64,000 nucleotides of DNA, taken from Streptococcus sp. HSISM1. GTDB lineage: Bacteria; Bacillota; Bacilli; Lactobacillales; Streptococcaceae. The stretch covers positions 1,326,893-1,390,892 of the forward strand of contig NZ_CM002128.1 of NCBI RefSeq assembly GCF_000448565.1, in the 5' to 3' direction. A program made the translations under genes and the position numbers. The notes beneath the pieces were generated by a model that saw only the letters and a list, made by a program, of their open reading frames with translations, was not told the DNA's origin and made no database searches. Below are positions 37,261 through 46,565 of this stretch, one piece after another (position 1 is the first letter of the stretch; the number at the start of each line of letters is the position of its first letter).

Positions 37261-38083
37261 AACAAACCTCCTTCAGTTCAGCGTCATTCACCGGATACCG
37301 GCCATCAGCCAAGTGCCAATCCATTTTTTGAGCAAGTTGCTGGATTGTCGGGGCTGGAATCTGCCAGTCAGCTGCCAAATGATTAAACACCTCACCCGGC
37401 CTGCCCTGGGCTACCATTTGACCCTCGTGCAGCACCCACACAACGTCGGCGACTTCGCACAAATCGTCAATTTCACTGGTGACAATGAAGACAGTCGTCT
37501 CTTTGACTTGGGCCAGCCATTGGAAAAATTGTCGGCGGCCAAGGGGATCCATCTGACTGGTCGGATCATCCATAATCAAAACAGCCGGGTTAGTCGCAAT
37601 CGCCGTGGCAATTGCCAACCGCTGGATCTGACCACCGGAAAGGCTCTCAGGACGCAAATTCAGCTGTTCAATCAGCCCCATTTGCGTGGCAACTTCTTCA
37701 ACCCGTTTTTGAATCAGTCCTTCAGCCATTCCCTGATTAATCAAGTCAAAGGCAATTTCATCGGCAACCGTGTCTGCCAACCCGCTTAGTTGGCCAGCTG
37801 GATTTTGCAGTACAACTCCATTCATGGCATTATAAACGGGCCAATTGTCGGACACTCGCTGGCCAAACATGTGCCAGTCGCCCTCAATCTCAGCAAACAC
37901 CATTTTGGGAATGATCCCTGCCAGCACACGGCACAATGTCGATTTGCCGGAGTGGCTATTCCCGATAATCCCAACCACCTGGCCGGTATGAACCTCCGCG
38001 TTAATCTGACGCAGTTGTGGTCGCTCAGTACCCGGATAACGGGTGGTCAAATTTTCAATTACAATCCGTTTATCTTCGTCCAT
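37247..38083 (-). CDS. ECF transporter ATPase subunit (first, EcfA-like)
   Basis: 278 residues from ATG 38083; a GTG at 38092 is an alternative. Walker A GNSHSGKSTL, signature LSGGQIQRLAIA and Walker B VLIMDDP are intact, although the Walker B catalytic glutamate is replaced by aspartate. The start overlaps the EcfT gene by about 25 nt, typical of a tightly coupled operon. Together with the second ATPase it would form the motor of a dedicated ECF transporter. Confidence 0.88.
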   Translation of the reverse strand: MDEDKRIVIENLTTRYPGTERPQLRQINAEVHTGQVVGIIGNSHSGKSTLCRVLAGIIPKMVFAEIEGDWHMFGQRVSDNWPVYNAMNGVVLQNPAGQLSGLADTVADEIAFDLINQGMAEGLIQKRVEEVATQMGLIEQLNLRPESLSGGQIQRLAIATAIATNPAVLIMDDPTSQMDPLGRRQFFQWLAQVKETTVFIVTSEIDDLCEVADVVWVLHEGQMVAQGRPGEVFNHLAADWQIPAPTIQQLAQKMDWHLADGRYPVNDAELKEVCYVHN

Positions 38084-38853
38084 ATCTTCCACCCAATCAA
38101 TAAAATTGCCAATCCAGTCAGACCAATGTGCAGCGTCCGCGACAGGCGATACACGCGCTGGGAGGTTCTGACAGTCCGGTTGAGATTATCAAAACCTCTC
38201 AGTTGGAGAGAAATCGACCGTGCCATCGATTGATCCAAGGTCTTAATCACCAATGGAATTAGAACCGGCAGGACTGACTTTAATTTCTGAATCAACGTTT
38301 TTTGCGGATTGGTTCCGCGAACTTTTTGTGCCTGCTGGATTTTCCGCATATTGCGCATCATTTCCGGCAAAATATAACAGACCGACATCAGAACGTAGAC
38401 GGTTTTATAAGACAATCCGGACAGTTCCAAATAGGCCGCGTTTTCTGAAATACTCGTGGTCACCATAAAAAAGCCACTGGTCAAAATAATCACCAATACT
38501 CGACAACCCAGAGTGGTGGCGTAAATCAGGCCTTCTTTGTAGAACGATACCCCAAGCACAGAAAACAGCACAGTTTGATTCCGACTGTAAAATAACCCTT
38601 GGATGATCAGCATAGTGCAAATCAGAAACAGGCTGAATCCTAGCGCCTTAAAGGTGGTAGAACTCAATTTGGAAAATAACAATAGCAGTGTTGCGACAAG
38701 AATTAATCCGACCTGAAGCAATAAATTCATACTGGCAAAGCTCAACAACGTCATGTCCAAGATGAACAAGAGCTTAGTAATCGGATCGATCACCTGGTAC
38801 CACTTGAGCTTGACCCGTGGCGCTCCAGAAATCAATGTTTGATCAGTCATCAT
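38059..38853 (-). CDS. ECF transporter transmembrane subunit EcfT
   Basis: 264 residues with four to six hydrophobic helices and two coupling-helix motifs, QKVRGTNP and SLQLRGF, corresponding to the paired Arg-Gly motifs that contact the ATPases. It overlaps the S-component gene by 4 nt. It converts ATPase motion into toppling of the S component. Confidence 0.88.
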   Translation of the reverse strand: MMTDQTLISGAPRVKLKWYQVIDPITKLLFILDMTLLSFASMNLLLQVGLILVATLLLLFSKLSSTTFKALGFSLFLICTMLIIQGLFYSRNQTVLFSVLGVSFYKEGLIYATTLGCRVLVIILTSGFFMVTTSISENAAYLELSGLSYKTVYVLMSVCYILPEMMRNMRKIQQAQKVRGTNPQKTLIQKLKSVLPVLIPLVIKTLDQSMARSISLQLRGFDNLNRTVRTSQRVYRLSRTLHIGLTGLAILLIGWKIWTKINGL

Positions 38854-39452
38854 TTATCACCGCTAAAGAAGTGCACCATCCGCTTCGGCAGCTGACGATA
38901 GATGAAGAATGCCAGGTAGGCCACGCAGACTTTATCCAAAATATCCAAGACAAACTCATCGGTAAATGAGGCCAGCCACACTGGTGCATGATTGGCGACC
39001 ATTACCGCAAACAATGAGTCACCCCAAGCGATACCGGTCTGACCACCCCAAAAGATGACGTTGAGTGGCGTTGAAATGACAGCTGAAACGATGGCAATAA
39101 TAATAGCAGAAACAAATACTCGTCGCGCTGACGAGAACCACCCATTGGCGTGCAAAACTCCGACAGCAATCCCAATTCCGATGCTGGTAATCGCATACAC
39201 GGTTGAAATTGGCGATAAGGTCAGCCCATAGATCACGTTGTTGATGAAACCACTGATGGCACCGGCAACCGGCCCAGCCAACATGCTGGCAAGAAAGGTT
39301 CCCAAAGACCCCAGCCAAACGGGCAACTTTAACCCCTCCGCCAAGGCTTTGGCAACATAGTTAATCCCCACGGCAGCGGGAATCAAAGTCATGGTGGCAG
39401 CACTTAACTTAAATTTCCACATACTGGTACGATGAATCGGTTCTGTTTTCAT
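38850..39452 (-). CDS. ECF transporter substrate-binding (S) component
   Basis: 200 residues, six hydrophobic helices. It belongs to the ECF-S superfamily by context and by the AGPVAGAISGFINNVIYG segment. The substrate is unknown; it is not obviously BioY, RibU, ThiT or FolT. It is the first gene of a four-gene S-T-A-A' unit, so this is a self-contained (group I-like) transporter. AAAGGAG precedes the ATG. A 150-nt leader with a hairpin lies upstream. Confidence 0.8.
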   Translation of the reverse strand: MKTEPIHRTSMWKFKLSAATMTLIPAAVGINYVAKALAEGLKLPVWLGSLGTFLASMLAGPVAGAISGFINNVIYGLTLSPISTVYAITSIGIGIAVGVLHANGWFSSARRVFVSAIIIAIVSAVISTPLNVIFWGGQTGIAWGDSLFAVMVANHAPVWLASFTDEFVLDILDKVCVAYLAFFIYRQLPKRMVHFFSGDK

Positions 39453-39469
39453 AATCTTCTCCTTTTGTT

Positions 39470-39515
39470 TTTAAAGAGCCGTGTCTGTTTAGACTTTCGG
39501 ACGCAACGCTCTGTA
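39470..39515 (-). promoter_or_regulatory. Leader hairpin ahead of the ECF operon
   Basis: On the minus strand AGAGC and GGCTCT close a stem that encloses GTCT-AAAC-AGAC, followed by TTTAAAAAC. It may be an attenuator or part of a ligand-sensing leader. It does not match any riboswitch class I know. Confidence 0.4.
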
Positions 39516-39606
39516 GATTTTTGATTTGAACCGCTTCACCTTTCACAGATCCCTTAGTCGACATCAGGGTTTCTCTTGAAAAGGATTGTTCAACAGTTCA
39601 CAACTA

Positions 39607-39634
39607 ATCATACGCCTATTTCATCAGAAGTCAA
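39607..39634 (-). promoter_or_regulatory. ECF operon promoter
   Basis: Minus strand TTGACT (39634-39629), 16-nt spacer, TATGAT (39612-39607). It leaves a leader of about 150 nt before the S-component ATG. Confidence 0.75.
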
Positions 39635-39727
39635 GAATTTTCTGAAGTTTTCTTGAAAACGTTCGGGAATTGAAAAATAGAGCGAGCGCCCATGAGAACG
39701 ATCACTAAACAATTATAAGAGGCCACT

Positions 39728-39760
39728 ATAAAAAACAAACACCATCTCTGGTGTTTGTTT
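39728..39760 (-). terminator. Terminator of the Cna-B adhesin gene
   Basis: AAACAAACACCA (39733-39744) pairs perfectly with TGGTGTTTGTTT (39749-39760), and the minus strand continues with T residues. Bases 39635-39727 hold no gene. Confidence 0.9.
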
Positions 39761-39764
39761 CATT

Positions 39765-42700
39765 TTATAAAGGAAGCACTAGCTTATTTTTCTTTTTCTT
39801 CAAAATATAAGCTGCAATGCTTGCTAAGACAAAGGCTAAAACTAGGCTAATAATAGAGATGGTCGTACCTGTATTTGGTAAGAATCCTAAGATCTTGCCT
39901 GGTTTCTTCGGCTCTGGTTGACTTGGTTTTTTAGGTTCAGGTTGACCCGGTTTCTTTGGTTCAGATGAACTTGGAGGAGTTGGTTGTTTTGGAGTTTCTT
40001 TTGGAACATGCTTGTTGGTAATCACAACATTTCCTTTACCATCCTCGTCGTTACGAGCTTCATAGCCCTTTGGAACACTGACTTCTCTCACTGTATAAGT
40101 GATGGTGTTTCCATTTGCTTTTTCATCTAAATCTGCAAAGGTATGGGTCCACTTGTTTTCAGCTGACAATTCTACTTCTTGACCGACTTTTTGATCATTG
40201 GCATAGAGTTGAACGTGAATACTCTTCGGACGAAGTCCATCCTTGTCATTTTCATCATCCCACTTCTTAGTGACCGTGACGCTTGTTTTACCAGGTGCAT
40301 GGGTATTGGTAATGGTATAAGCAGCCTGATCGATCGCAGTTGTATAATCAGCTACCTTCTCTTCTTGGAGGGTATAGACGATTTCTTTTCCATCCTTGAA
40401 TTTTGGTAGACCTGTGAAGCTTTCTTTCCAATCTGTCGCATTGGTGAGTTCTTTTTGAGCAACTTTTTCACCATTGGCAAGAAGATTCACCACGATACTT
40501 GCTGGACGAAGACCATCTTGATTGTCTTGGTCATTCCAGATCTTAGTCACTGGAATATCGATTACTTCTGGCGTATGGGTATTGGTCAAGATCGTGTGAG
40601 CAGCATCAGAGGTATCAGCAGTGACTTGGTAGCCTTCAGGAACAGAGACTTCTTCCACACGGTAGCTGATAGCTTGACCAGCTTTCTTTTCAGCTAATTT
40701 GCTAAAGGTATGAGTCCACTGATTGTCCGCTGACAACTCCACTGGATCTCCTACTTTTTCATCACCAGCATAGAGTTGAACCTTGATCGATTTTGGACGA
40801 AGACCATCTTGGTCATTGGCATCTTCCCATTTCTTCGTGACTTTCATCTCTGTCAAAGCCGGTTCATGCGTATTGGTCAAGACAACATTGGCCTTGTCCT
40901 TATCATTTACCGTTACTTTGTAACCATCTGGGACCGTTACTTCTTTGACGGTATAAGTAATGGCTTTTCCAGCTGCCTTGGCATCAAGGTTTTCAAATGC
41001 ACCTTTCCAGTCATTCGCAGCTGAAAGTTCTACCACTTGATCCGTCGCAAGACCATCTTTGTACAATTGAACTTGAATGCTGGCTGGACGAAGGCCATCT
41101 TGGTTGTCTCCATCTTCCCACTTCTTGCTCACTTCTACTTTGGTCTTTTCTGGTTCGTGCGTATTGGTCACGACTACTTGACCTGGATTCGTTGCTTCGA
41201 CGGCTTGTGTGTAGCCTTCTGGGACATCGATTTCTTTCACCGTATAGTTGATGACTTGGCCAGCTTTCTTCTCATCTAGGTTTGAGAAGGTATGGGTCCA
41301 TTGATTATCTGCTGACAATTCAACAGCCTTACCAACCTTTTGATCGCCAGCATAGAGTTGAACCTTGATGGATTTTGGACGAAGGCCATCTTGGTCATTG
41401 GCATCCTTCCAGTTTTTCGTAACAGTGAGGCTCGTTTTACCTGGTTTGTAAGTATTGGTAATCGTTGTTCCATCAATCTTAGTGGTGTAATTGTCCACTT
41501 TGTCTTCTGTCACTGTGTAGACAACTTTTTGACCATCTTTATAGACTGGTAGGTCTGTGAAGGTATGAGTCCATTCATCTCCTTCACCAGTCAGATCAAG
41601 AGCTTGCACCTCTGTTCCATTTGCCAAGAGGTGAACTTTGATGGTCGTTGGACGAAGACCATCTTGGTTTTGTCCATCATCCCAGACTTTCTTGACTGTA
41701 ACCGTCGTTGTCTCAGGAATGCGCTTGTTGGTGATGGTGGCTTTTCCATCTGTGAAGCTAGCTTCTTCTGTATCGACTGTATAATGAGTCGGTACTTTCA
41801 CTTCTTTGACAGTGTAGGTAATGAGCTTGCCATCACTGTCTTTATCCGGAAGATTCGTAAAGTGGGCTTTCCAGTCTGTTGCAGCTGAAACAGCAACTGG
41901 TTTCCCTTGAGCTTTGCCATTCTTATAGAGTTGGAATTCCACACTTGCTGGGCGAAGCCCTTCTTGGTTGTCTTGGTCATCCCAAACTTTTGAAGCTTCA
42001 AGATCCAGATACTTGATATCTACTTCATTAGCGATCTCAACTGGAACTGCTTTGGAACCGACCGCTTGTCCATCCACTGTGACATGATAGATTTGTTTGT
42101 CTGCATCATAAGCAACAACTACTGCATGTTCAGTTTCATCCAACTTATAGTTTGCAGGGGCTTTGGTTTCTTTGAGTGTATAGGTTCCTTCTGTTAAGGT
42201 GTTAAAGGAAAGTTCTCCATTTTTATCAGAACTTGCCGTCGCAACAACCGCACCATTCGCATCTGTTAAAGTAAATTCAGCACCTTCAAGGACTTTCTTA
42301 GGATCATCCTTGTCCACCTTCTTGACGTGGAAAACAGCCGAGAAGATTTGTGCAGTTACGGTATTAGACTCACGATTTCCTTCATGACCTTTCGCCTTGT
42401 AACCAAACTGGTTATGGGCTTGAACAAGACCAGAACGACCGCCGTTATCTTCATTATCTTTGGTGCGTTTTTGCATCAAGGCCTTGACTTCATCGGTCAA
42501 TTCACTTGGATTCACGACTGGGACACCAAAGCTTGCTTCTCCACGCGCAGGAATTGTAGTAGCAGCATTTGCAACTAACTTGATTCCTGTTACTTGACTG
42601 TAATCAGCCACAGCTGTCGTCCAGATATCCTTGTCAGCAGCTTGCGCCATGGTATCTGTCGTAACGCCTGTATCAGTTGTATAGTAGACCGTCCATCCTT

Positions 42701-45182
42701 CTGGAGCTGTCACTGGTCCACGAAGGATGACCGTGTATTCTGTCATCCGACCAGATCCATCTAAAGTGTTGACATCTTTGACTTTTGGCAAGATATCATA
42801 GATGACTCCATCTTCTACTGGTTTGTCAGTGTTATTTTTAATGGTTAGTTTATAGTTAAAGGTTTCACCCGGTTTGAAAGTACGTGTAACCGTAGAAGCA
42901 TCTGAAAGGTCATCATTTTTAGCAATGTATTTCCGTGCATAGATTCCCTCAGCAGCCACAATTGTATAGTTTGATTGGGCATATGGAATCTTATCTGTTG
43001 TTGAACCATTCCCATTCAGATCGTAAACGTCTTCCGTTACCCGATCAGGGTTGGCATTTTCAAGATCGTGGATGCCGTTTCCAGCGACATAGACTTTATT
43101 TGTGAAGGTACCACCATCATCTTTCCCTTTCAGATCAGCCACGATAAACGGTAGACGCACGCGATTAAGATCTTTAAGAGAAGCTTTAATAAACTCTTTT
43201 TGATCCAAATGCATGATGAGAGCTGTCCGTCCAGAATTGTGGTAGTTTTCAATGACATCGTAGCTCTTTAAGAATTTCATACCTTTTTCATTAGAGGCAA
43301 GGTTTCTTTCAAAATCTTTATAGTCGACTTTAAGGGTATTTGGATCATACAGATCAATGATTCGCAGGTCTCCATAATCCTTATCAGGATCCAAGACCAC
43401 TTTCGTTGCCATCAAACCAAAACGAATATTTTGTCCATCAGTATAACGAACATTATTATAATCCGTCGTTTTTGAAATCTCAAAGCTTTCCTTCAAAGGA
43501 ATCAGCTTAAAGGTCCAATCTGATGTTTGGTCTTTTGCAACATTTGATTGTGTTTGATAAGTGACACGACCCGTATTCTTGAATTCATTCTTGGTCGCAT
43601 CATTTTCATCGTAACGAGTCTTTTCTGGATCTTTGAAGCTTGTATAGGTATTGAGGCGAATTCCTTGACCAGATTGAAGGACAAAGTCATCCTTCATTTC
43701 CATCCGCCAACCGACAACTGTTCCATACTTGGTTAAATCGATCAAGCCATTGCCGTCTTTATCAGTTTCTGGCTGAATTTCTTTTTTACTACCATCGTCC
43801 AAAGTAAGGATCAAGCGTTTCACATATTTGCTAACAAACTCGCCATTCCCATAATTCCCTTGCATGAGACGAGCGTAATCAATTTTGGTAAATTTTAACC
43901 GAGAGTCCACTGTCTCATCATAGAAAACAAAATTCTTTTGTGGTGAAGGAGTTTTGTTATCAAAAGCGATGATCCACTTATAGTTTGCTGCTTTATATTC
44001 AGTTGAATCATAGATATCACCATCTGCTTTTTTGGCAAAACTTCCAGCCCCTTCCAGGTCACGAGAAGTCAAGCGGAAAATGAGAGAATCTTCAGCTGTA
44101 ATATCTGGTTCTCCCTCTCCACGGTTAGCAGGGATCCCAACAACACTACCTGCATTTGTCAAATCCTTACTGAGAACATCCTTCAGCGTTTGATCCTTTT
44201 CTAATACCAAATCCGGGAATTTCAAGTAGAGGTAACTTGAATTCTTGATTTGAGTCATCAGATCTATGTGATACGTTGCTGGATTATCATTTGCTACGGC
44301 TGTAAATGTCTTCGAAACCGTTCCATCTCCATTGTCTACCCAACCTTCAGACTTAGCTGTATCTAGAACTGCTGTCCGGGTATTGCCATTTTTATCTGTA
44401 TAGGTTGGTAACTTATCGGTGATGGTTGCTGACTCCAATTGACGGTATTGACCTTCATACTGTCCTTGCATTCCCTCCAATTGAAATGCAAATGGAACAG
44501 ATGATGGCGTTTCAATATAATTTTTCCCGTCAGCCCCTTTAACCACTCCAGGCATAGCTTCGGCATAGTCCTTGGACATGGCTTCGTTCAAATTTTGGTT
44601 GATATACTTGGTCAAACGGTAGTCATTGTACTTGGGTTTCCAAATGATATCATTGAGCTTTGTTTCTTTTCCATTGATATTCAATGTTCCTGTAATATCC
44701 AATGAATAATTTGACGGTGCATAACCAAGCTTAAATTTTCCAATAAAAGGCAGAGTTAAGACTTCTGACTTTTGATAGTTGTTAAATCGGAGAGTAACTT
44801 GGTAATCATCACCAACTTTTGTAACCGTCGGTTTATCGTGTGCTGAGGCACTATTGAAGTCAGGAATACTAACTTCTCGTAGGTACTTCCCAGGGACCTT
44901 CAAGGTCACCGTTACTTCATTAATATCCGTTGTCAAATTCTTAGGGGTAATCTGGATGTAACCAGACATGGTGTCACCTGTATAATAGGACATTCCGTCT
45001 GGATGGTTCTGTTTATCTCCATACATAAGGGTAACATCCAAGGCCCCATTATCCCCGACTACTAGCTCATTGGCAAAGGCTGTGATAGCCCCTTGACCAA
45101 GCTGGCCTAGCATCATGAAAATTGTTAAAATGGCAAAACCTTTTTTCAAAAAGTCTTTCCATAATGAACGAAGCTTTTTCAT
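39765..45182 (-). CDS. Large LPXTG adhesin with Cna-B repeats
   Basis: 1805 residues. Signal peptide 1 to about 38 (cleavage near AFA-NE); a roughly 950-residue N-terminal region with Ig-like adhesin character; a SpaA-like prealbumin domain (VFHVKKVDKDD onward, about 960-1055); seven Cna-B repeats of 91-100 residues, each opening with a K-x-W-x-D and GLRP pattern; a Pro/Lys-rich spacer (EPKKPGQPEPKKP); and LPNTG at 1768-1772 with membrane helix and KKKKNK tail. Lysines in the VKK/VTK strand may form intramolecular isopeptide bonds. Sortase would anchor it to the wall. The host ligand is unknown. AAAGGAG precedes the ATG. Confidence 0.92.
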   Translation of the reverse strand: MKKLRSLWKDFLKKGFAILTIFMMLGQLGQGAITAFANELVVGDNGALDVTLMYGDKQNHPDGMSYYTGDTMSGYIQITPKNLTTDINEVTVTLKVPGKYLREVSIPDFNSASAHDKPTVTKVGDDYQVTLRFNNYQKSEVLTLPFIGKFKLGYAPSNYSLDITGTLNINGKETKLNDIIWKPKYNDYRLTKYINQNLNEAMSKDYAEAMPGVVKGADGKNYIETPSSVPFAFQLEGMQGQYEGQYRQLESATITDKLPTYTDKNGNTRTAVLDTAKSEGWVDNGDGTVSKTFTAVANDNPATYHIDLMTQIKNSSYLYLKFPDLVLEKDQTLKDVLSKDLTNAGSVVGIPANRGEGEPDITAEDSLIFRLTSRDLEGAGSFAKKADGDIYDSTEYKAANYKWIIAFDNKTPSPQKNFVFYDETVDSRLKFTKIDYARLMQGNYGNGEFVSKYVKRLILTLDDGSKKEIQPETDKDGNGLIDLTKYGTVVGWRMEMKDDFVLQSGQGIRLNTYTSFKDPEKTRYDENDATKNEFKNTGRVTYQTQSNVAKDQTSDWTFKLIPLKESFEISKTTDYNNVRYTDGQNIRFGLMATKVVLDPDKDYGDLRIIDLYDPNTLKVDYKDFERNLASNEKGMKFLKSYDVIENYHNSGRTALIMHLDQKEFIKASLKDLNRVRLPFIVADLKGKDDGGTFTNKVYVAGNGIHDLENANPDRVTEDVYDLNGNGSTTDKIPYAQSNYTIVAAEGIYARKYIAKNDDLSDASTVTRTFKPGETFNYKLTIKNNTDKPVEDGVIYDILPKVKDVNTLDGSGRMTEYTVILRGPVTAPEGWTVYYTTDTGVTTDTMAQAADKDIWTTAVADYSQVTGIKLVANAATTIPARGEASFGVPVVNPSELTDEVKALMQKRTKDNEDNGGRSGLVQAHNQFGYKAKGHEGNRESNTVTAQIFSAVFHVKKVDKDDPKKVLEGAEFTLTDANGAVVATASSDKNGELSFNTLTEGTYTLKETKAPANYKLDETEHAVVVAYDADKQIYHVTVDGQAVGSKAVPVEIANEVDIKYLDLEASKVWDDQDNQEGLRPASVEFQLYKNGKAQGKPVAVSAATDWKAHFTNLPDKDSDGKLITYTVKEVKVPTHYTVDTEEASFTDGKATITNKRIPETTTVTVKKVWDDGQNQDGLRPTTIKVHLLANGTEVQALDLTGEGDEWTHTFTDLPVYKDGQKVVYTVTEDKVDNYTTKIDGTTITNTYKPGKTSLTVTKNWKDANDQDGLRPKSIKVQLYAGDQKVGKAVELSADNQWTHTFSNLDEKKAGQVINYTVKEIDVPEGYTQAVEATNPGQVVVTNTHEPEKTKVEVSKKWEDGDNQDGLRPASIQVQLYKDGLATDQVVELSAANDWKGAFENLDAKAAGKAITYTVKEVTVPDGYKVTVNDKDKANVVLTNTHEPALTEMKVTKKWEDANDQDGLRPKSIKVQLYAGDEKVGDPVELSADNQWTHTFSKLAEKKAGQAISYRVEEVSVPEGYQVTADTSDAAHTILTNTHTPEVIDIPVTKIWNDQDNQDGLRPASIVVNLLANGEKVAQKELTNATDWKESFTGLPKFKDGKEIVYTLQEEKVADYTTAIDQAAYTITNTHAPGKTSVTVTKKWDDENDKDGLRPKSIHVQLYANDQKVGQEVELSAENKWTHTFADLDEKANGNTITYTVREVSVPKGYEARNDEDGKGNVVITNKHVPKETPKQPTPPSSSEPKKPGQPEPKKPSQPEPKKPGKILGFLPNTGTTISIISLVLAFVLASIAAYILKKKKNKLVLPL
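40100..42010 (-). repeat. Seven tandem Cna-B coding repeats
   Basis: The GGACGAAG block encoding GLRP recurs at 40228, 40504, 40795, 41086, 41377, 41650 and 41950 (the last as GGGCGAAG), giving units of 273-300 bp. Units fall into two protein subtypes: QLYAG/QLYK-type and HLLANG/NLLANG-type. Three successive intervals are exactly 291 bp. Confidence 0.85.
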
Positions 45183-45230
45183 GTCTTATCTCCTTTACTT
45201 TTGTTAGCCTTCCAAAAGGCCCTCCCTTTA

Positions 45231-45239
45231 ATTTTATCA
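45231..45239 (-). promoter_or_regulatory. Extended -10 of the Cna-B adhesin gene
   Basis: The minus strand reads TGATAAAAT about 48 nt before the ATG; the -35 is poor, so an activator may be needed. Confidence 0.5.
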
Positions 45240-45289
45240 CTTATTTTTTAAAATATCCTTTGCTTTTCAAATTAAATCATCACTATTCA

Positions 45290-45326
45290 ATAATATAGAC
45301 ATTATTTGCAATGATGTCTATATTAT
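45290..45326. repeat. 13-bp-arm inverted repeat upstream of the adhesin gene
   Basis: Bases 45290-45302 and 45314-45326 are perfect inverted repeats (core TATAGACAT/ATGTCTATA) with an 11-nt centre. It lies about 110-145 nt upstream of the adhesin ATG. It could be a large operator or a cruciform-forming element; there is no U-tract after a GC stem, so it is not a terminator. Confidence 0.6.
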
Positions 45327-45445
45327 AAATCACTATCTGGTACTGATTTCCCCTTTCTTCTATCCAAGGGCAAGAAAATAAAACATTTATAAACAAGGAG
45401 GAGCAGTCTGCCAATTCTTATTCTTCCTTGATTTTCTATATATAA

Positions 45446-45473
45446 AAAACTCAAACACATCTGCTTGAGTTTT
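45446..45473 (-). terminator. Acyltransferase gene terminator
   Basis: AAAACTCAA (45446-45454) and TTGAGTTTT (45465-45473); the minus strand runs into TTTTTTATA. Confidence 0.85.
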
Positions 45474-45480
45474 GTACACC

Positions 45481-46530
45481 CTACGTTATTTTATCTAACT
45501 CTTCACCATTTGAAGGAATCTTTTGTTTTTCCCTTCTCTCTCGTACCCACAGCATGGCTAGTCCAAAGAGGTGACTACCAAACAAAGCAGTCACAAAAAT
45601 CAGCTTGCCCCTATCTGGATAAGTAAGGGGGAGGCTGCTAAAGCCATAGCGAGCCCACTCGATAAAGATCGGATGCGAAAAGTAAAGAGCTATACTCATC
45701 TGCTTTAAATACTGTAAATCATAGCTTTTCAAAAAGGATGATCGCAGGCAGGCATTGACCAAATAAACGGTCACAAAAGGAAGAAGAAAGAAAAAGTTCT
45801 TATCAATTCCTTCGTGTTGAAAAATAATGATCCCTTCTAGACAGAGCAATCCAAAGGCAAGAGCTAGCTTTTGCCAACGGTGAATGCTAAAGGTTTGTGC
45901 ATGAAATTGATCATACAGATAATAACCCATATAAATAAAAATGGGCGTGTAAAAGAGACCATTTCGCGCTGTAAAAAATAAATTGCTGTAGAGCTGGTAA
46001 CCTTTGAGAAGACTTGTGGTGTCCAGATAAGCCGAATAGGTCTCGATCAAGCCCCAACAGTAAAGAAGAAAGGTGATCAACCCCGTCCAAACCATACCTA
46101 GGTGTTTGACCAATTGATTGACCAAAAACAAACCCAGCAAAAAGGCTGGGATATACCAGAGTTGGTAGCACATCCCCAGATAGATCAGTGCAATGAGAAC
46201 ACCTGCTGGAAAAAGATAGACCGGAAGATGGAGACTCGAGAAAAAGAGCCAGGCATAAGGAAGGTAAACAAAACTCCAAAACAAATAGGTTTTTACGATT
46301 TTGACCAGATAGGCCTTCATTTTCTGAGAATTCCCTAGTGATTGCTTGAGGAAAAAGCTGGCACAGACGGTAAAAAATGGCACCGCTAGCCGGCCGAGCA
46401 TACTCTTAAGACCAAAATGCAGTGGCTCATAGGAGGTCAAGCGACCACTATGCACCAAAATCACTGCAATCGCAAAGAGGTATTGAAAAAAGCTGATACT
46501 AGAGGTGTTATAGAGGGGATTCTTTTGCAT
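45481..46530 (-). CDS. Membrane acyltransferase (acyltransferase 3 family)
   Basis: 349 residues with about 10 hydrophobic helices. The N-terminal FQYLFAIAVILVHSG carries the conserved His of the acyltransferase 3 (OafA-like) family, which O-acetylates cell-surface glycans or lipids. The target is unknown; peptidoglycan or wall polysaccharide are plausible. AAGGAG lies before the ATG. Confidence 0.8.
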   Translation of the reverse strand: MQKNPLYNTSSISFFQYLFAIAVILVHSGRLTSYEPLHFGLKSMLGRLAVPFFTVCASFFLKQSLGNSQKMKAYLVKIVKTYLFWSFVYLPYAWLFFSSLHLPVYLFPAGVLIALIYLGMCYQLWYIPAFLLGLFLVNQLVKHLGMVWTGLITFLLYCWGLIETYSAYLDTTSLLKGYQLYSNLFFTARNGLFYTPIFIYMGYYLYDQFHAQTFSIHRWQKLALAFGLLCLEGIIIFQHEGIDKNFFFLLPFVTVYLVNACLRSSFLKSYDLQYLKQMSIALYFSHPIFIEWARYGFSSLPLTYPDRGKLIFVTALFGSHLFGLAMLWVRERREKQKIPSNGEELDKIT

Positions 46531-46565
46531 GGTCCTACTCCTTACCCAAAGCAGTTTCTATGGTT

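Noticed and set aside
39453-39606. Known riboswitch class ahead of the ECF operon
   Set aside because: The leader has a hairpin, but I could not match it to the preQ1, THF, TPP, FMN or cobalamin conserved cores.
40100-42010. CRISPR-like array from the regularly spaced GGACGAAG blocks
   Set aside because: The spacing (273-300 bp) and reading frame show these are protein-coding Cna-B repeats.
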